Source of the DNA: Oligoflexia bacterium
GTDB lineage: Bacteria; Bdellovibrionota; UBA1018
Assembly: GCA_903895855.1 (NCBI GenBank)
Contig: CAITVN010000092.1
Location: forward strand, 1-64,000
Direction: 5' to 3'
Length of the DNA: 64,000 bases
Below are positions 8,187-17,500 of the stretch, piece by piece (position 1 is the stretch's first letter; every line of letters starts with the position of its first letter). The notes beneath the pieces are model-generated. The model worked only from the letters and a program-made list of their open reading frames with translations. It did no database searches and was not told the DNA's origin. A program made the translations under genes and the position numbers.

Positions 8187-8666
8187 ATGGCGCTATTTGA
8201 TCCGAAGAAAACCGAACGATTGATGACCATGCAACTGAGAGCACTTGGGTGGACCAAGATTCCGCTATTGGCTCTTTGCCGGCCCCAGGTGAAAGAATTG
8301 ACCGAAAAAAGGGTGGTGATTAAGTTGCCGCTCAATCGAATGACTAAGAACCACTGGGGGTCGATGTATTTCGGTGCCCTAGCCGTGGGGGCCGATGTTT
8401 CAGGTGGATTTCTCGCTTGGCACAAAATCAAACAATCTGGCGCCGATATTAGCCTTATTTTTAAAGATTTTCATGCCGAATTCATGCGAAGGCCAGAAAC
8501 TGATACTTTTTTTATCTGCGAAGACGGTGAAATGATTGACGGGTTACTAAAAAGAGCCATTTCAAGCGGTGAACGTCAGACCGAGACGGTCAATATTTCA
8601 GCTTACGACGAAAATGAGCAGAAAGTTTGTCATTTTAAGCTTTCACTTTCGCTCAAACGAAAATAA
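8187..8666 (+). CDS. DUF4442 hotdog-fold (thioesterase-like) protein
   Basis: 159 aa. The NHWGSMYFGALAVGADVSGG block and the flanking strand pattern match the DUF4442 family, which has a hotdog fold related to acyl-CoA thioesterases. The GSMYFGAL motif is where PaaI-like enzymes carry their HGG site. Substrate unknown. Stands divergently from the oxidoreductase/desaturase operon and directly before a Crp/Fnr regulator (23-nt gap), which suggests a small lipid-related regulon. Confidence 0.78.
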   Translation: MALFDPKKTERLMTMQLRALGWTKIPLLALCRPQVKELTEKRVVIKLPLNRMTKNHWGSMYFGALAVGADVSGGFLAWHKIKQSGADISLIFKDFHAEFMRRPETDTFFICEDGEMIDGLLKRAISSGERQTETVNISAYDENEQKVCHFKLSLSLKRK

Positions 8667-8689
8667 GACCTGAGTCAAAGGTTTAGGTA

Positions 8690-9364
8690 ATGTCACCTGT
8701 TCAAATAGACTTAATTCAAGAAATTCCTTGTTTCATGGGTTTGAGCGCCAAAGAGCGTGATTGGCTCTCGCGCGCGTGTGGTGACCATCGAATTGAAAAA
8801 GGGTCCGCGGTCCTTGAAAAGTACCAAGAAAAGGACCCAGCAGGAAATCTAGTTCGAGATTGGGCGTTCTTTGTCGTCTACGCGGGCTATGTAAAGGTCG
8901 TTGAGCGCACTAATGATGTAGAGTCGCGAATGGTGGGTATCTTAGGTCGGGGCGATACTATTCGGTTGTCAGATTACCCAGGGTTTGAATTCATAGCATT
9001 GGGGCGGTGTCGCATTTTCAGCTTAGATTCGATCGGTTTTTCGATACTCGAGAAACTGGTGCCCGCACAGTTCTTGAGCGGTGAGAATTACGAACGCACG
9101 CCAACTGCGGCGGTGAGGCTAACGGCTGAAGAGCGACTTTTGAAGTTTCTCGAGCTCAACTCGAAGCGTTTTGGTCGTCTTGAGGGGGCTCAAGTTTGGT
9201 TGCCCTTTGCGCTATCTCGAAAAGACCTCGCAAAAGCCCTAGAAATTCGCCCTGAAACGGCAATTCGGCTTGCGAGAAAATTAGAAAAAGAAGGCCTGCT
9301 TCGCTGTGAAAAGACTCAAACTTGGATTAGTCTGAATATTTGGAAAGATCGAGCTTCACATTAG
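8690..9364 (+). CDS. Crp/Fnr family transcriptional regulator
   Basis: 224 aa. Residues ~10-120 are a cyclic-nucleotide-binding-like beta-roll (FMGLSAKERDWL, GSAVLEKYQEKD, YVKVVERT) but the Arg of the cAMP-binding phosphate cassette is not evident, so its effector may differ. The C-terminal winged helix has the typical recognition helix KDLAKALEIRPETAIRLARKL (in part). No N-terminal Cys cluster of FNR type is seen. It probably regulates the neighbouring lipid genes; the stop overlaps the presumed leader of tatD. Confidence 0.85.
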   Translation: MSPVQIDLIQEIPCFMGLSAKERDWLSRACGDHRIEKGSAVLEKYQEKDPAGNLVRDWAFFVVYAGYVKVVERTNDVESRMVGILGRGDTIRLSDYPGFEFIALGRCRIFSLDSIGFSILEKLVPAQFLSGENYERTPTAAVRLTAEERLLKFLELNSKRFGRLEGAQVWLPFALSRKDLAKALEIRPETAIRLARKLEKEGLLRCEKTQTWISLNIWKDRASH

Positions 9365-9401
9365 TAGCGTAAGCGAGACAGCAAGTCGCACAATCAAGAA
9401 A

Positions 9402-10277
9402 ATTGCGCGCATCGATTGCCACTGTCATTTGAGTCTACCTAGTTTGACGCCAGAACAATGCAGCTCTTGGGTGAGTGACGCGGTCGGTGCTGGTTTGACC
9501 GGTCTTGGTCTGGGTGGAATTCGCCCCGAAGAGTGGGAAATTCAAAAGGCCATACGCTTGCGGTTTCATGGTCAGATTGAAATCTTCACGAGTTTCGGTT
9601 GGCATCCGTGGGAATGTCAAAACCTAGCGTTACGGGCTGAGGCTGAGGGAATCGAGCCAGTCATCGAGTCGTGTGTTCGACGCCTTGAATCTGAAATTTT
9701 GCACGCACACGCCATCGGTGAGACTGGACTTGATTTGTCGCGTCGATTCAATCAGCAAGAAGTCGAGATTCAACAGCTGCTCTTTGTGGCGCAGTTATCA
9801 CTTGCACTGACTCACCATAAGCCGCTGGTATTACATGTAGTCAACGCACACACCCAGGCTCATGCTCTCATGCGCGATGGGCTCAATCGCGATGGTCATG
9901 CAAGGTACTCTGGAATCATTCACAGTTTTTCGGGCACGACGGCTGAGGCATTGACCTACGTTGATCTTGGGTTCTTAATTTCGATTGGCCCCAGTATTTT
10001 ACGAAAAGGCTTTGGTTCATTGAAAGCGGCTGTGGTAGGCCTCGACACGAAGCATCTAGTCTTTGAAACTGACGCTCCAGATCAGGCGGGTAGGGCGAAA
10101 ACGCTCGTTAAGGGTGGCCGTTCGTCTGATTATTCGGTTGGGGATTTTGCCAGTAGCCAAGTTTTACTTGAGGTAGTGGCCGAGGTCACTCGCCTAAAAG
10201 GCTTAGTTGCCACCGTCGACCAGGTATTGGGTGACGCTTCTGAAAGGTTTTTATGCACGATGAATCGACTGGGGTAA
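9402..10277 (+). CDS. TatD family metal-dependent hydrolase
   Basis: About 290 aa. TatD proteins are TIM-barrel nucleases/hydrolases (DNA 3'-5' exonuclease activity is known for E. coli TatD). The metal site begins with the HxH motif, here IDCHCHL at 9411-9431. Further motifs: AIGETGLDLSRRF, PLVLHVVNAH, GIIHSFSGT, and LVFETDAPDQ. The first ordinary start codon (TTG 9429) lies after the HxH and would remove it. Upstream to the in-frame TGA at 9333 there is no ATG, GTG or TTG, so I place the start at ATT 9402 (MARIDCHC..). ATC 9393 or ATT 9360 (overlapping the Crp stop by one base) are alternatives. Its 3' end overlaps tcdA by 25 nt. Confidence 0.82.
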   Translation: MARIDCHCHLSLPSLTPEQCSSWVSDAVGAGLTGLGLGGIRPEEWEIQKAIRLRFHGQIEIFTSFGWHPWECQNLALRAEAEGIEPVIESCVRRLESEILHAHAIGETGLDLSRRFNQQEVEIQQLLFVAQLSLALTHHKPLVLHVVNAHTQAHALMRDGLNRDGHARYSGIIHSFSGTTAEALTYVDLGFLISIGPSILRKGFGSLKAAVVGLDTKHLVFETDAPDQAGRAKTLVKGGRSSDYSVGDFASSQVLLEVVAEVTRLKGLVATVDQVLGDASERFLCTMNRLG

Positions 10278-11134
10278 GTATTTCGGCAAAGCCATTAGAG
10301 ACTTTGACCGCCGAAGAACTTGAAAACTATAAGCTGCATCGACGTTTTGATCGCATGGGACGGCTCGTTGGTGACGTGGGTATGAAACGTTTAATGGGCT
10401 CTCACGTGATGGTGATTGGCTTGGGGGGGGTAGGGTCGTGGGCTGCCGAATCTCTCGCTCGTTCAGGAATCGGAACGTTGAGTCTTGTCGATTTTGACCA
10501 AGTCTGTATCACGAATACCAATCGTCAACTTCAGGCGCTGGGGGGGGCAGTTGGAGAGTATAAAGCTGAGGTATTGGCTGAGCGGCTCCGTAAGGTGAAT
10601 CCTCATTTGGTCGTCAATGCTTTGGTTAAGTTCTATCACGCGAAAACGTCAGAAGAACTGTTTGCGCTGAAGCCGGATTACATTCTCGATGCCATTGATA
10701 ATGTGACTGCTAAGTGTCATTTAATTGCAGAAAGCCGTAAACGACAGGTGCCAATTGTCAGTTCAACGGGCAGTGGAGGGCGATTAGATCCGACTCAAGT
10801 TCGAGTGGCCGATCTTGGGCAAACTGAAAATGACCCGTTGGCTCGTGCGATTCGCAAGATTTTGCGAGGGCAGTATGATTTTCCCGATAGCGGAAAATTT
10901 GGCGTGAAGGCCGTCTACTCGCCCGAAGATGCGACCGACCCCATTGAACTTCATTATGACGGCGGCAAGGGGTTTCGCTGTGTTTGTCCTCAAGGTGAAA
11001 ATGACTTGCATAGTTGCGATCAAAGAAACCTGATTATGGGTAACGCAAGTTTCGTGACCGGAACCTTTGGGTTTACTTGTGCCTCGGTGGTGGTTCGAGA
11101 CCTTCTGAGTTCTCAGCAGCCTGCTACGCCCTAA
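10253..11134 (+). CDS. tcdA: tRNA threonylcarbamoyladenosine dehydratase
   Basis: 293 aa, E1-like fold. TcdA (CsdL) uses ATP to cyclise t6A37 of tRNA to ct6A. The ATP-binding VMVIGLGGVGSWAAESLARS (44+) and FDRMGRLVG lead-in are family hallmarks. DNVTAK, the SSTGSGGRLDPTQ segment and VYSPE are also typical. MetalloCys residues of MoeB/ThiF (paired CxxC) are not present as such; the C-terminal FRCVCPQ and HSCDQR contribute cysteines. The start overlaps tatD by 25 nt, so the two are co-transcribed. Confidence 0.92.
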   Translation: MHDESTGVSISAKPLETLTAEELENYKLHRRFDRMGRLVGDVGMKRLMGSHVMVIGLGGVGSWAAESLARSGIGTLSLVDFDQVCITNTNRQLQALGGAVGEYKAEVLAERLRKVNPHLVVNALVKFYHAKTSEELFALKPDYILDAIDNVTAKCHLIAESRKRQVPIVSSTGSGGRLDPTQVRVADLGQTENDPLARAIRKILRGQYDFPDSGKFGVKAVYSPEDATDPIELHYDGGKGFRCVCPQGENDLHSCDQRNLIMGNASFVTGTFGFTCASVVVRDLLSSQQPATP

Positions 11135-11193
11135 ACGACTGTTTGTCGGAATGAGGATTCGATGCTATCACCTTAAATTAAGAGGCTAATTGC

Positions 11194-12168
11194 TTGTCAG
11201 AAATTGAAAATTTAATTAATAAACATGTTTTGTTAATTACCGGAAAAGGTGGGGTTGGCCGTACCACTGTGACCGCTTTTTTAGCCAGAGCTGCAGCGCG
11301 CAAGGGTAAGCGAGTCGTGGTTGCTGAATTGCCTCAGGGCGATGACACCGATGAAGCATCGTCACCTTTAGGGGGTTTGTTCAATGTCGCGAATCCCTCG
11401 ACTCGCCTAGAGCCTGTTTCAGAAAATATTCGATTTTGTCTGCTTTCATCAAAAGAAGGGCAACTGGGATTCTTAACCAATGTGATGCGCTCGCAGCGTT
11501 TAGCGAAGGCTGCTTTTGAAAGTGAGCCGATCCAGAAGTTGCTCGAAATTGCGCCGACGTTTAGAGAACTCGGAATTTTTTATCATTTCTTAGACCTTTA
11601 CCGAAACACGGTTAAAGAAGGTAACGCGGATTTACTCATTCTTGATTTGCCGGCGACTGGGCATGCGATTGGCCTCACTCAATTACCTCACTCCGTCTTG
11701 CGTCTGATACCCACCGGAAAAATCGCTGAAACCCTAAAAGAAGGGCAGTCGATATTGTATCGAAATAGTGGTTCTCTCGAACAGCACAGTGGTGCCGTCA
11801 TCGTCAGTCTGCCCGAAGCGCTTCCGCTTCGCGAGTCGTTAGACTTGGCCTCAGAGTTAGAGAAACAAAAAATTGCGGTCTTAAAGTTAATCATCAATCG
11901 TTACCCAAACCAAACTTGGAGTGCTGAAGAGTTGACGGCGGTAGACTCAGTCATTGCTGAAGCTCGCGATCAGGGTAAAAAAATGAGAGGCTCTCACGAG
12001 TACCAGAGAATGAGGCAGTCAATCGGAGTTCTCAACTCATTTATCACGACGATGAACGCGGCATCACCAGGGGGCGCGACAGAGTTCGCTCCGATTTTCT
12101 TACACGAACAAGAAGGAAATTCGCGGCAGGTGGTCGAGGGGTTACTCGCGCAAGAAGGTCAGTCATGA
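11194..12168 (+). CDS. ArsA/Get3-like ATPase, subunit 1 (P-loop Lys replaced by Arg)
   Basis: 324 aa, SIMIBI-class ATPase. The deviant Walker A reads GKGGVGRTT at 17-25: the signature lysine K18 is kept, but the P-loop lysine that contacts the beta/gamma phosphates is Arg23. The switch region LILDLPATGHAIGLTQLP matches the ArsA/Get3 DTxPTGH motif with Leu-Pro for Thr-Pro. TTG 11194 start with AAGAGG upstream. Overlaps the next ArsA-like gene by 4 nt (ATGA). No arsenic genes are near, so a role in membrane-protein or envelope handling is more likely than arsenite export. Confidence 0.88.
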   Translation: MSEIENLINKHVLLITGKGGVGRTTVTAFLARAAARKGKRVVVAELPQGDDTDEASSPLGGLFNVANPSTRLEPVSENIRFCLLSSKEGQLGFLTNVMRSQRLAKAAFESEPIQKLLEIAPTFRELGIFYHFLDLYRNTVKEGNADLLILDLPATGHAIGLTQLPHSVLRLIPTGKIAETLKEGQSILYRNSGSLEQHSGAVIVSLPEALPLRESLDLASELEKQKIAVLKLIINRYPNQTWSAEELTAVDSVIAEARDQGKKMRGSHEYQRMRQSIGVLNSFITTMNAASPGGATEFAPIFLHEQEGNSRQVVEGLLAQEGQS

Positions 12169-13316
12169 GTTCATTATTTGAAACGGTTTTAGATCGAAAA
12201 GTGATCGTCTTGTGTGGCGCAGGCGGAGTGGGTAAGACGACGACTGCAGCTGCGCTGGCTACCCAATTGGCTATACGTGGTAAGCGGGTACTCGCACTCA
12301 CGATTGATCCCTCTAAACGCTTGGCTCAAGCGCTGGGGGTTTCGATGAATTCGACCACACCCGAGTCGGTTAGTTTAGGTGACGCAGTGGCGGCGACTGG
12401 CACATCACGGGTAGCTGGTTCGCTCGATGTCTGGGTGTTGAATGTGGCTGAGTTAGCCAGCGGCTTAGTTGAACAAGCCCTTCAAGACCCTGAAAAATCA
12501 AAGCGGCTGCGTGAAAATTCGATTTTTAAAGAACTCACTCAGATCATTTCTGGAATGCATGAGTACATGGCGGTAAAAGCGTTGCACCGATTTTTGAATG
12601 AAGGTCGCTACGATTGCATCGTGCTTGATACGCCACCTTCGCGGCATGCGCTTGATTTTCTTGAAGCCCCTGGGCGAACTAGAAAATTCATTGAAGGAAA
12701 GTTTGGACAATATTTTGTGCCAGCTGAGGGCGGAATGTTGCGGCGAGCGGCTTCAACGGTCGTGCATCAGATCATGAGCGCCGTACTGGGTAAAAAATTT
12801 GCTGAAGACTTAGTTGAGTTCTTTAGCCTTTTTCGTGGGGTATTTTCGTTGTTTTCTGTTGAACTTGAACAGATGAGAAAACTGTTAAATTCTCAAGATG
12901 CTGCCTTTTTTGTTGTGACAGCGCCAACTCATGAGTCGATTGAAGAAGCCTTGTTTTTTGAAAAACGTTCGCGGGCACTGGGTGTCTACTTTGAAGGTTT
13001 TTTTATCAATCGCTCAATCGCGCGGGCGACCGAGGGTGCCGTTGATCTCGTGAATTCAACTCTTGATCTTGGCGTGCAAGAAAAATTTTCAAAATTGGCG
13101 AGAATTGAGTCGGCACAAGTGCTTCGCGAACACGAGCTTTTGGTTCGCCTGGTTTCGCAGGTCGGTGAGGCAAAGGTGTTTCGCATCGCCGATATGATCG
13201 AGTTGCATGCGCAAGAAGTGAATGAATCAGGCCACAACGGCCCGAGTTCTCAAAGCGTTGGGCTGAAGAGTCTGATCTTACTGGGTCAAGGGTTGAGTCG
13301 CGATCTTATCCACTGA
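12165..13316 (+). CDS. ArsA/Get3-like ATPase, subunit 2 (signature Lys replaced by Ala)
   Basis: 383 aa. Walker A is GAGGVGKTT (18-26): the P-loop lysine K24 is intact while the signature lysine, which reaches across the dimer in Get3/ArsA, is Ala19. Switch II-like VLDTPPSRHALDFLEAP keeps the DTPP core. About 60 residues longer than its partner. Translationally coupled to it (ATGA overlap), suggesting a 1:1 complex in which the two subunits complement each other's missing lysine. Paired ArsA-like genes are known in actinobacteria (Rv3679/Rv3680). The 3' end overlaps convergent pdxH by 31 nt. Confidence 0.88.
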   Translation: MSSLFETVLDRKVIVLCGAGGVGKTTTAAALATQLAIRGKRVLALTIDPSKRLAQALGVSMNSTTPESVSLGDAVAATGTSRVAGSLDVWVLNVAELASGLVEQALQDPEKSKRLRENSIFKELTQIISGMHEYMAVKALHRFLNEGRYDCIVLDTPPSRHALDFLEAPGRTRKFIEGKFGQYFVPAEGGMLRRAASTVVHQIMSAVLGKKFAEDLVEFFSLFRGVFSLFSVELEQMRKLLNSQDAAFFVVTAPTHESIEEALFFEKRSRALGVYFEGFFINRSIARATEGAVDLVNSTLDLGVQEKFSKLARIESAQVLREHELLVRLVSQVGEAKVFRIADMIELHAQEVNESGHNGPSSQSVGLKSLILLGQGLSRDLIH

Positions 13317-13918
13317 TCGGGGTGCGATGACTGCTTTTCGTAAATGAACCGATCGTGAACTCGAAATTGTCTTCCGCACCAAAATTCAACCAGATTAGGA
13401 ATGAGAACGTATCCTCCCCAGTGTGGCGGACAGGGCACTTCGCGGCCATCGAATTCGGCGCGGTATTGAGCCATGCGCTCTTCAATCAACTGCATGCTAT
13501 CGATTTTTTTGCTCTGATCGCTAGCCCAGGCACCGATACAACTTTCTCTCGGGCGAGTGCGAAAATAGGCTTCTGATTCGACCCGCGACAAACGCTTCAC
13601 TTCGCCATCAACGCGAATTTGTCTGGCAAGCTGAGCCCAGAAAAAGATGAGGCACGCATGAGGATTTGAATCTAAGTCATGAGCTTTGGGGCTGTGATAA
13701 TTCGTGTAAAAGCAAAAACCACCCGAGTGAATGCCTTTGTGTAAGACCATTCGCGCTGAGGGTAAGCCATCTTTCGAGGCCGTCGCCAACGTCATCGCAT
13801 CAGGTTGCGCGATGTTCGCATTGAGTGCATCGTTAAACCATAGCGTGAACTGAGAAATGGGATCGGCTTCAAGGTCGCTTAGTTCAAGGCCGATTTCTGG
13901 CTTTTTGGGGTCGTTCAT
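13286..13918 (-). CDS. pdxH: Pyridoxamine/pyridoxine 5'-phosphate oxidase
   Basis: About 210 aa. FMN-dependent last step of pyridoxal 5'-phosphate synthesis. Family motifs: MTLATASKDGLPSARMVLHK, GFCFYTNYHSPKAHDL, IRVDGEVKRL, FRTRPRESCIGAWASDQS and the C-terminal FWCGRQFRVHDR with a RSRLNP end (usual RLxP). ATG 13918 is chosen: it has a GGAG site about ten bases upstream and fits family length; TTG 13939 would add seven residues. Confidence 0.95.
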   Translation of the reverse strand: MNDPKKPEIGLELSDLEADPISQFTLWFNDALNANIAQPDAMTLATASKDGLPSARMVLHKGIHSGGFCFYTNYHSPKAHDLDSNPHACLIFFWAQLARQIRVDGEVKRLSRVESEAYFRTRPRESCIGAWASDQSKKIDSMQLIEERMAQYRAEFDGREVPCPPHWGGYVLIPNLVEFWCGRQFRVHDRFIYEKQSSHPDQWIRSRLNP

Positions 13919-14008
13919 GGCGTTATCTCTCCGAAACAAAAAAAGGCACTGATTCGTTCACCTTTTCTTGTAGCTCAAAGTAGCGTTTGATTCAACAAAA
14001 GGTGGGGA

Positions 14009-14521
14009 CTAGTTGTTTTTCGCCCCGTTGGTGATCCAATCTGCGATTGAAGTCTTTTCGACGGTGCTTAGGGCATTTTTTTTCTCAGTATGAACGCTAT
14101 CGGGAGCACATCCCGAAACATCGGCAAAATCGTTCGATTTATAGTATTCGGTAAGCAGTAGTCCAGCCAAGTATGAAGTGCTGGGGCTACCTGAAGCTAC
14201 CAGCTTTACGTTCGGACAGATTAACACAGTGTCTGTCGCCGCGACTAGTCCTTCGGTTAAGGTTTTGTAAGCAAGAGCCTGGGTGGTAAAATCGATAGCC
14301 ACTCTCTTTTCGAGCGTTGCTGCACCGGTTGGTGTGTGGCACTCAATGCATTCTGTCTTGAGGGTTTTTGTGTAAATGTAGGTAAAAGTGCCTGCGGCCG
14401 GTTCAACGGTTTTTGCGGCTTCCTCGATTTTGCCGCAATTTGCGAGCGTCAGTAAAAGTAGCGACAAAACGACTAACGAGAGATTTTGAAATCGAGATAT
14501 TATAGTGAATTTTGGGTTCAT
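14009..14521 (-). CDS. Lipoprotein with single CxxCH haem-binding motif
   Basis: 170 aa. Lipoprotein signal ends LLLTLANC with the lipidated Cys at 29. CIECH (58-62) is a c-type haem attachment motif. No clear distal Met ligand can be fixed, and two more Cys (in LICPNV and SGCAPDS) may form a disulphide. The C-terminal KTSIADWITNGAKNN resembles the last helix of small c-type cytochromes. Last gene of the four-gene overlapping operon; the ATGA overlap with the beta-propeller/TPR gene suggests both act together in the periplasm. Confidence 0.75.
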   Translation of the reverse strand: MNPKFTIISRFQNLSLVVLSLLLLTLANCGKIEEAAKTVEPAAGTFTYIYTKTLKTECIECHTPTGAATLEKRVAIDFTTQALAYKTLTEGLVAATDTVLICPNVKLVASGSPSTSYLAGLLLTEYYKSNDFADVSGCAPDSVHTEKKNALSTVEKTSIADWITNGAKNN

Positions 14522-17500
14522 GAGAATTGCTCCATAAGGGCCTTAGCCAGGGGTTCAACTTCTTTTGCGTGATCGGGCGATTGTTTTAAGAATTCTTCGA
14601 TTTGCGCTTTGCCTATTCCAGACTCGTGCAAAATTTGGTGTTGGTAAGCGACCCAGAGAATTTGAAGTTTCAGTTTTTGTAGCGCCAAGAATGGCTGAGA
14701 CTTTGCTTGTTTTGAGTATGCCTCAATGGTCTTTGCGATGAGTGATTTCAGTAATGCCTCGCGAGTATTATCTTTGGCCACGTGATATTTCAGGTCTTGC
14801 TCAATGGCTGTTGTGATTGCCTTGAAGACACTATGTGATAAAGCCTGATCGCCACCGACCAGCTGCTCGGCAAGCTTTAGTCCTTCGTTAAGCCATTGGC
14901 TGCCAAGTTTGTCTTTTTGGATTGCCAGAAGCGAAGCACCCTGAAGTCGAGCGAGTATCATGAGCGCTAGGGTGTCGTCGTAGAGTTTTAATTCGCGCGC
15001 AGTTTCTAATAAGTGCAGGCGCTCGGTGAGTGCTTGCACTTGGTCGGCGACCGGTCCGATCTGGGCTAGTAAGCCACAGGCGTTGAGTTTAATTCGTATC
15101 GGCTCAAATTCGATCACTCGGTCTTTTGACTTTTCAATTTTCGTGAGACGGCTCGCGGTATCGATAGCTAGCTTGAGGTGAGTTTTTGCCTGCTGCAATT
15201 GTTTGGTCTTTAGTAGCGAAAATCCATATCCTAAGTGATTTTTTGCAAGGTTCAAATCACCACTGATGAGCTTTGTGCTTTCAAGTTCGCCGTAGGCTAA
15301 AGTGGCTTTTTCGTATTTTTCAGACGCTTGATAATAAAATGCCAGACGTTCGAGAAATGGGGCTCGTTGCTTTATGTCGATGCGTTTACCTTCGGCTGTC
15401 AAAAAAGCTGAGATTTCTGCGGCGGCAAGGTCAGGCTGATTGTTGAAAAAAAGTGACTTAGCGAATACCCAAGTGAATCGAAGTAACTCATTGGTATCAA
15501 CGAATCCGAGAGGTTTTCGCAAAGTGAAAAATTTGGCTGCTAGCCCGTGATTTGATACTCGGTGATGTAGCATGCCGAGGTTCGTGAGTGCCGCCGCCTT
15601 TATGCGTGCGTTGTCTCGGCCTAGGTCATAAGCCAGCATGAGATTGTGGTGGGCCTGGTCTAGTAAGGTTTGGTTGTACTCATAACCAGCTTGAGTTCGA
15701 ATCAGTTTTTCAAGAAAACAGTACCCAAGTAAAAGGTAGCGTACTGGCGAATCTTTATCTTGAGTCATGGCCTCGAGTTTTAAAATACTCGCATCGAGTG
15801 TTTTAGTGTCATCGGGGGTTGTCTGTTTTTCGTCAATAAGGCCTAAAAACGCTTCAACTAATTTGAAGTTATCATCGATATATTTTCGATTTCTCAGGTT
15901 CGTATAACGCTCATCGATCACGTCGCGTGCCGATTTTTTCATCAGGGTGTTGATATATCCTTCGTGCGACTCGAGGTCGTCATTTAAAGTGAGAGAACCG
16001 TAAAAAAAGTTGCCGGCAAAATCTAATTTATTTTGTGCAAAGGCATCATAGCCACGATCGAGGCTCGTTTGAGCGAAGATAGTTCGGGCTTGAGCGAATT
16101 CGGTATCAGATTTCTCAGTGTAACGAATCCAGTTTGTAGCAATGAAATCGAGATATTTAAAGTCATTGGCTTCGGCGAAAATGAGAATAGCTCGAACATA
16201 GATGGCTTTTCTTAAAAAATAGTCAGAACGTGATTTGCTCAAAATCTGATCGAGTTCTTTGTAAATTTCTGACTTCTTGTTTTCGTCGTTTTCTCTGATC
16301 ATTCTTAAGACAATGGCCTCAGACTGAAATAGAGAGATGATAGGTCCCGAGCGATTGATGAGCATCGATTGAAGTGTTTGAATTCGGTAATCTATCGTTG
16401 GTGCAAGACTGCCATTGCTTTCAGTTTTCTTTATTTCGCCAAGTGTAGTTAAATATTTTAGGCCATAGTAAAGTTTGCTCTCAGCCGTCAAGTCTGCGGT
16501 GTCGAAAAGTTTCTGATAAACTGCCGAAATCGCCTCGAAATCATTCGCGCGGGCGTAGGTCGATTGCGCCAATTCAAAATAGTAATGCCACTCGAGGGGG
16601 TGCGCAGGTTTTTTGAATTCAATAGCCTTTAGAAATTCGGCACTCGAGCGAGTGTCATCGATGAAGGTTTTGAGAAGTCCGCGAAAAATAGCTTTTGCGC
16701 GCACAACCGTTTCGTCTTTCGCGTTGGCAGTCCGGCCACTGATTTGTTTTTCGAGATCTAAAATCTCTCGTCGAAAACTAGGTGACACGTCTTGTTCAGC
16801 AGGTTGTGCCTTTTTCTTGGCTTTCGCTTCTAGAAAAAGCTTCAAGAATTCGGTGAACGCTGGGTTCGCGCCAATTGCGCCTTTTGTCTCGAGTTTTAAT
16901 TTTTCGAGGTAAAACTGCGATGCGGCAATATCGTCTGAGAAGAGGTGATTGCTCAGAACTCGCTCTTGAAAACTCGACGAGTCGAGTTGCTTTGAAGTGA
17001 GGTTTCTAAATTTCGCCACGTTGAGTAGCAGAATTCTTTCGGCCGGTGTTCTGGCTGTTTGGTGAGCATTCGCCAGAACATGAGCTGTCCATTGACTAGG
17101 AACTAGGCCAGATTGCGGAAAAGAATAGACATCGAGGGTTCCTTCAAAAGCACAAGTCGCAAAAATATCAGCGCCCGAGAGCCGGGGAATGCTGCAATTG
17201 TACTCAGCTGAGGTCAGTTGCTCAGGAAACAGTCGTTGTCCTTTAATCGCCGTGGCGAGTTCTGCCCGAAAGAGCACACTATTGTCGCCGGCATCAATGA
17301 TGCCGTCGCCGTTGGTGTCGTTGAGAAACTGGCTAAAATAAAGGTACGTGTCATCTGCAGAAACGACCGGAAAACCCGACAATCCCGGAAGGTCAAATTG
17401 AATAGCCACGCCTTCTTTCTCGCCAATTTTTTTGGTAAAAAGTCCGCGCCCACCTGATTGCTCATCTCCTTGTACTGCTGTTGAGGCGTTGTAAAAAATT

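Noticed and set aside
11194-13316. Arsenite efflux (arsA of an ars operon)
   Set aside because: No arsB, arsC, arsD or arsR neighbours and both P-loops deviate.
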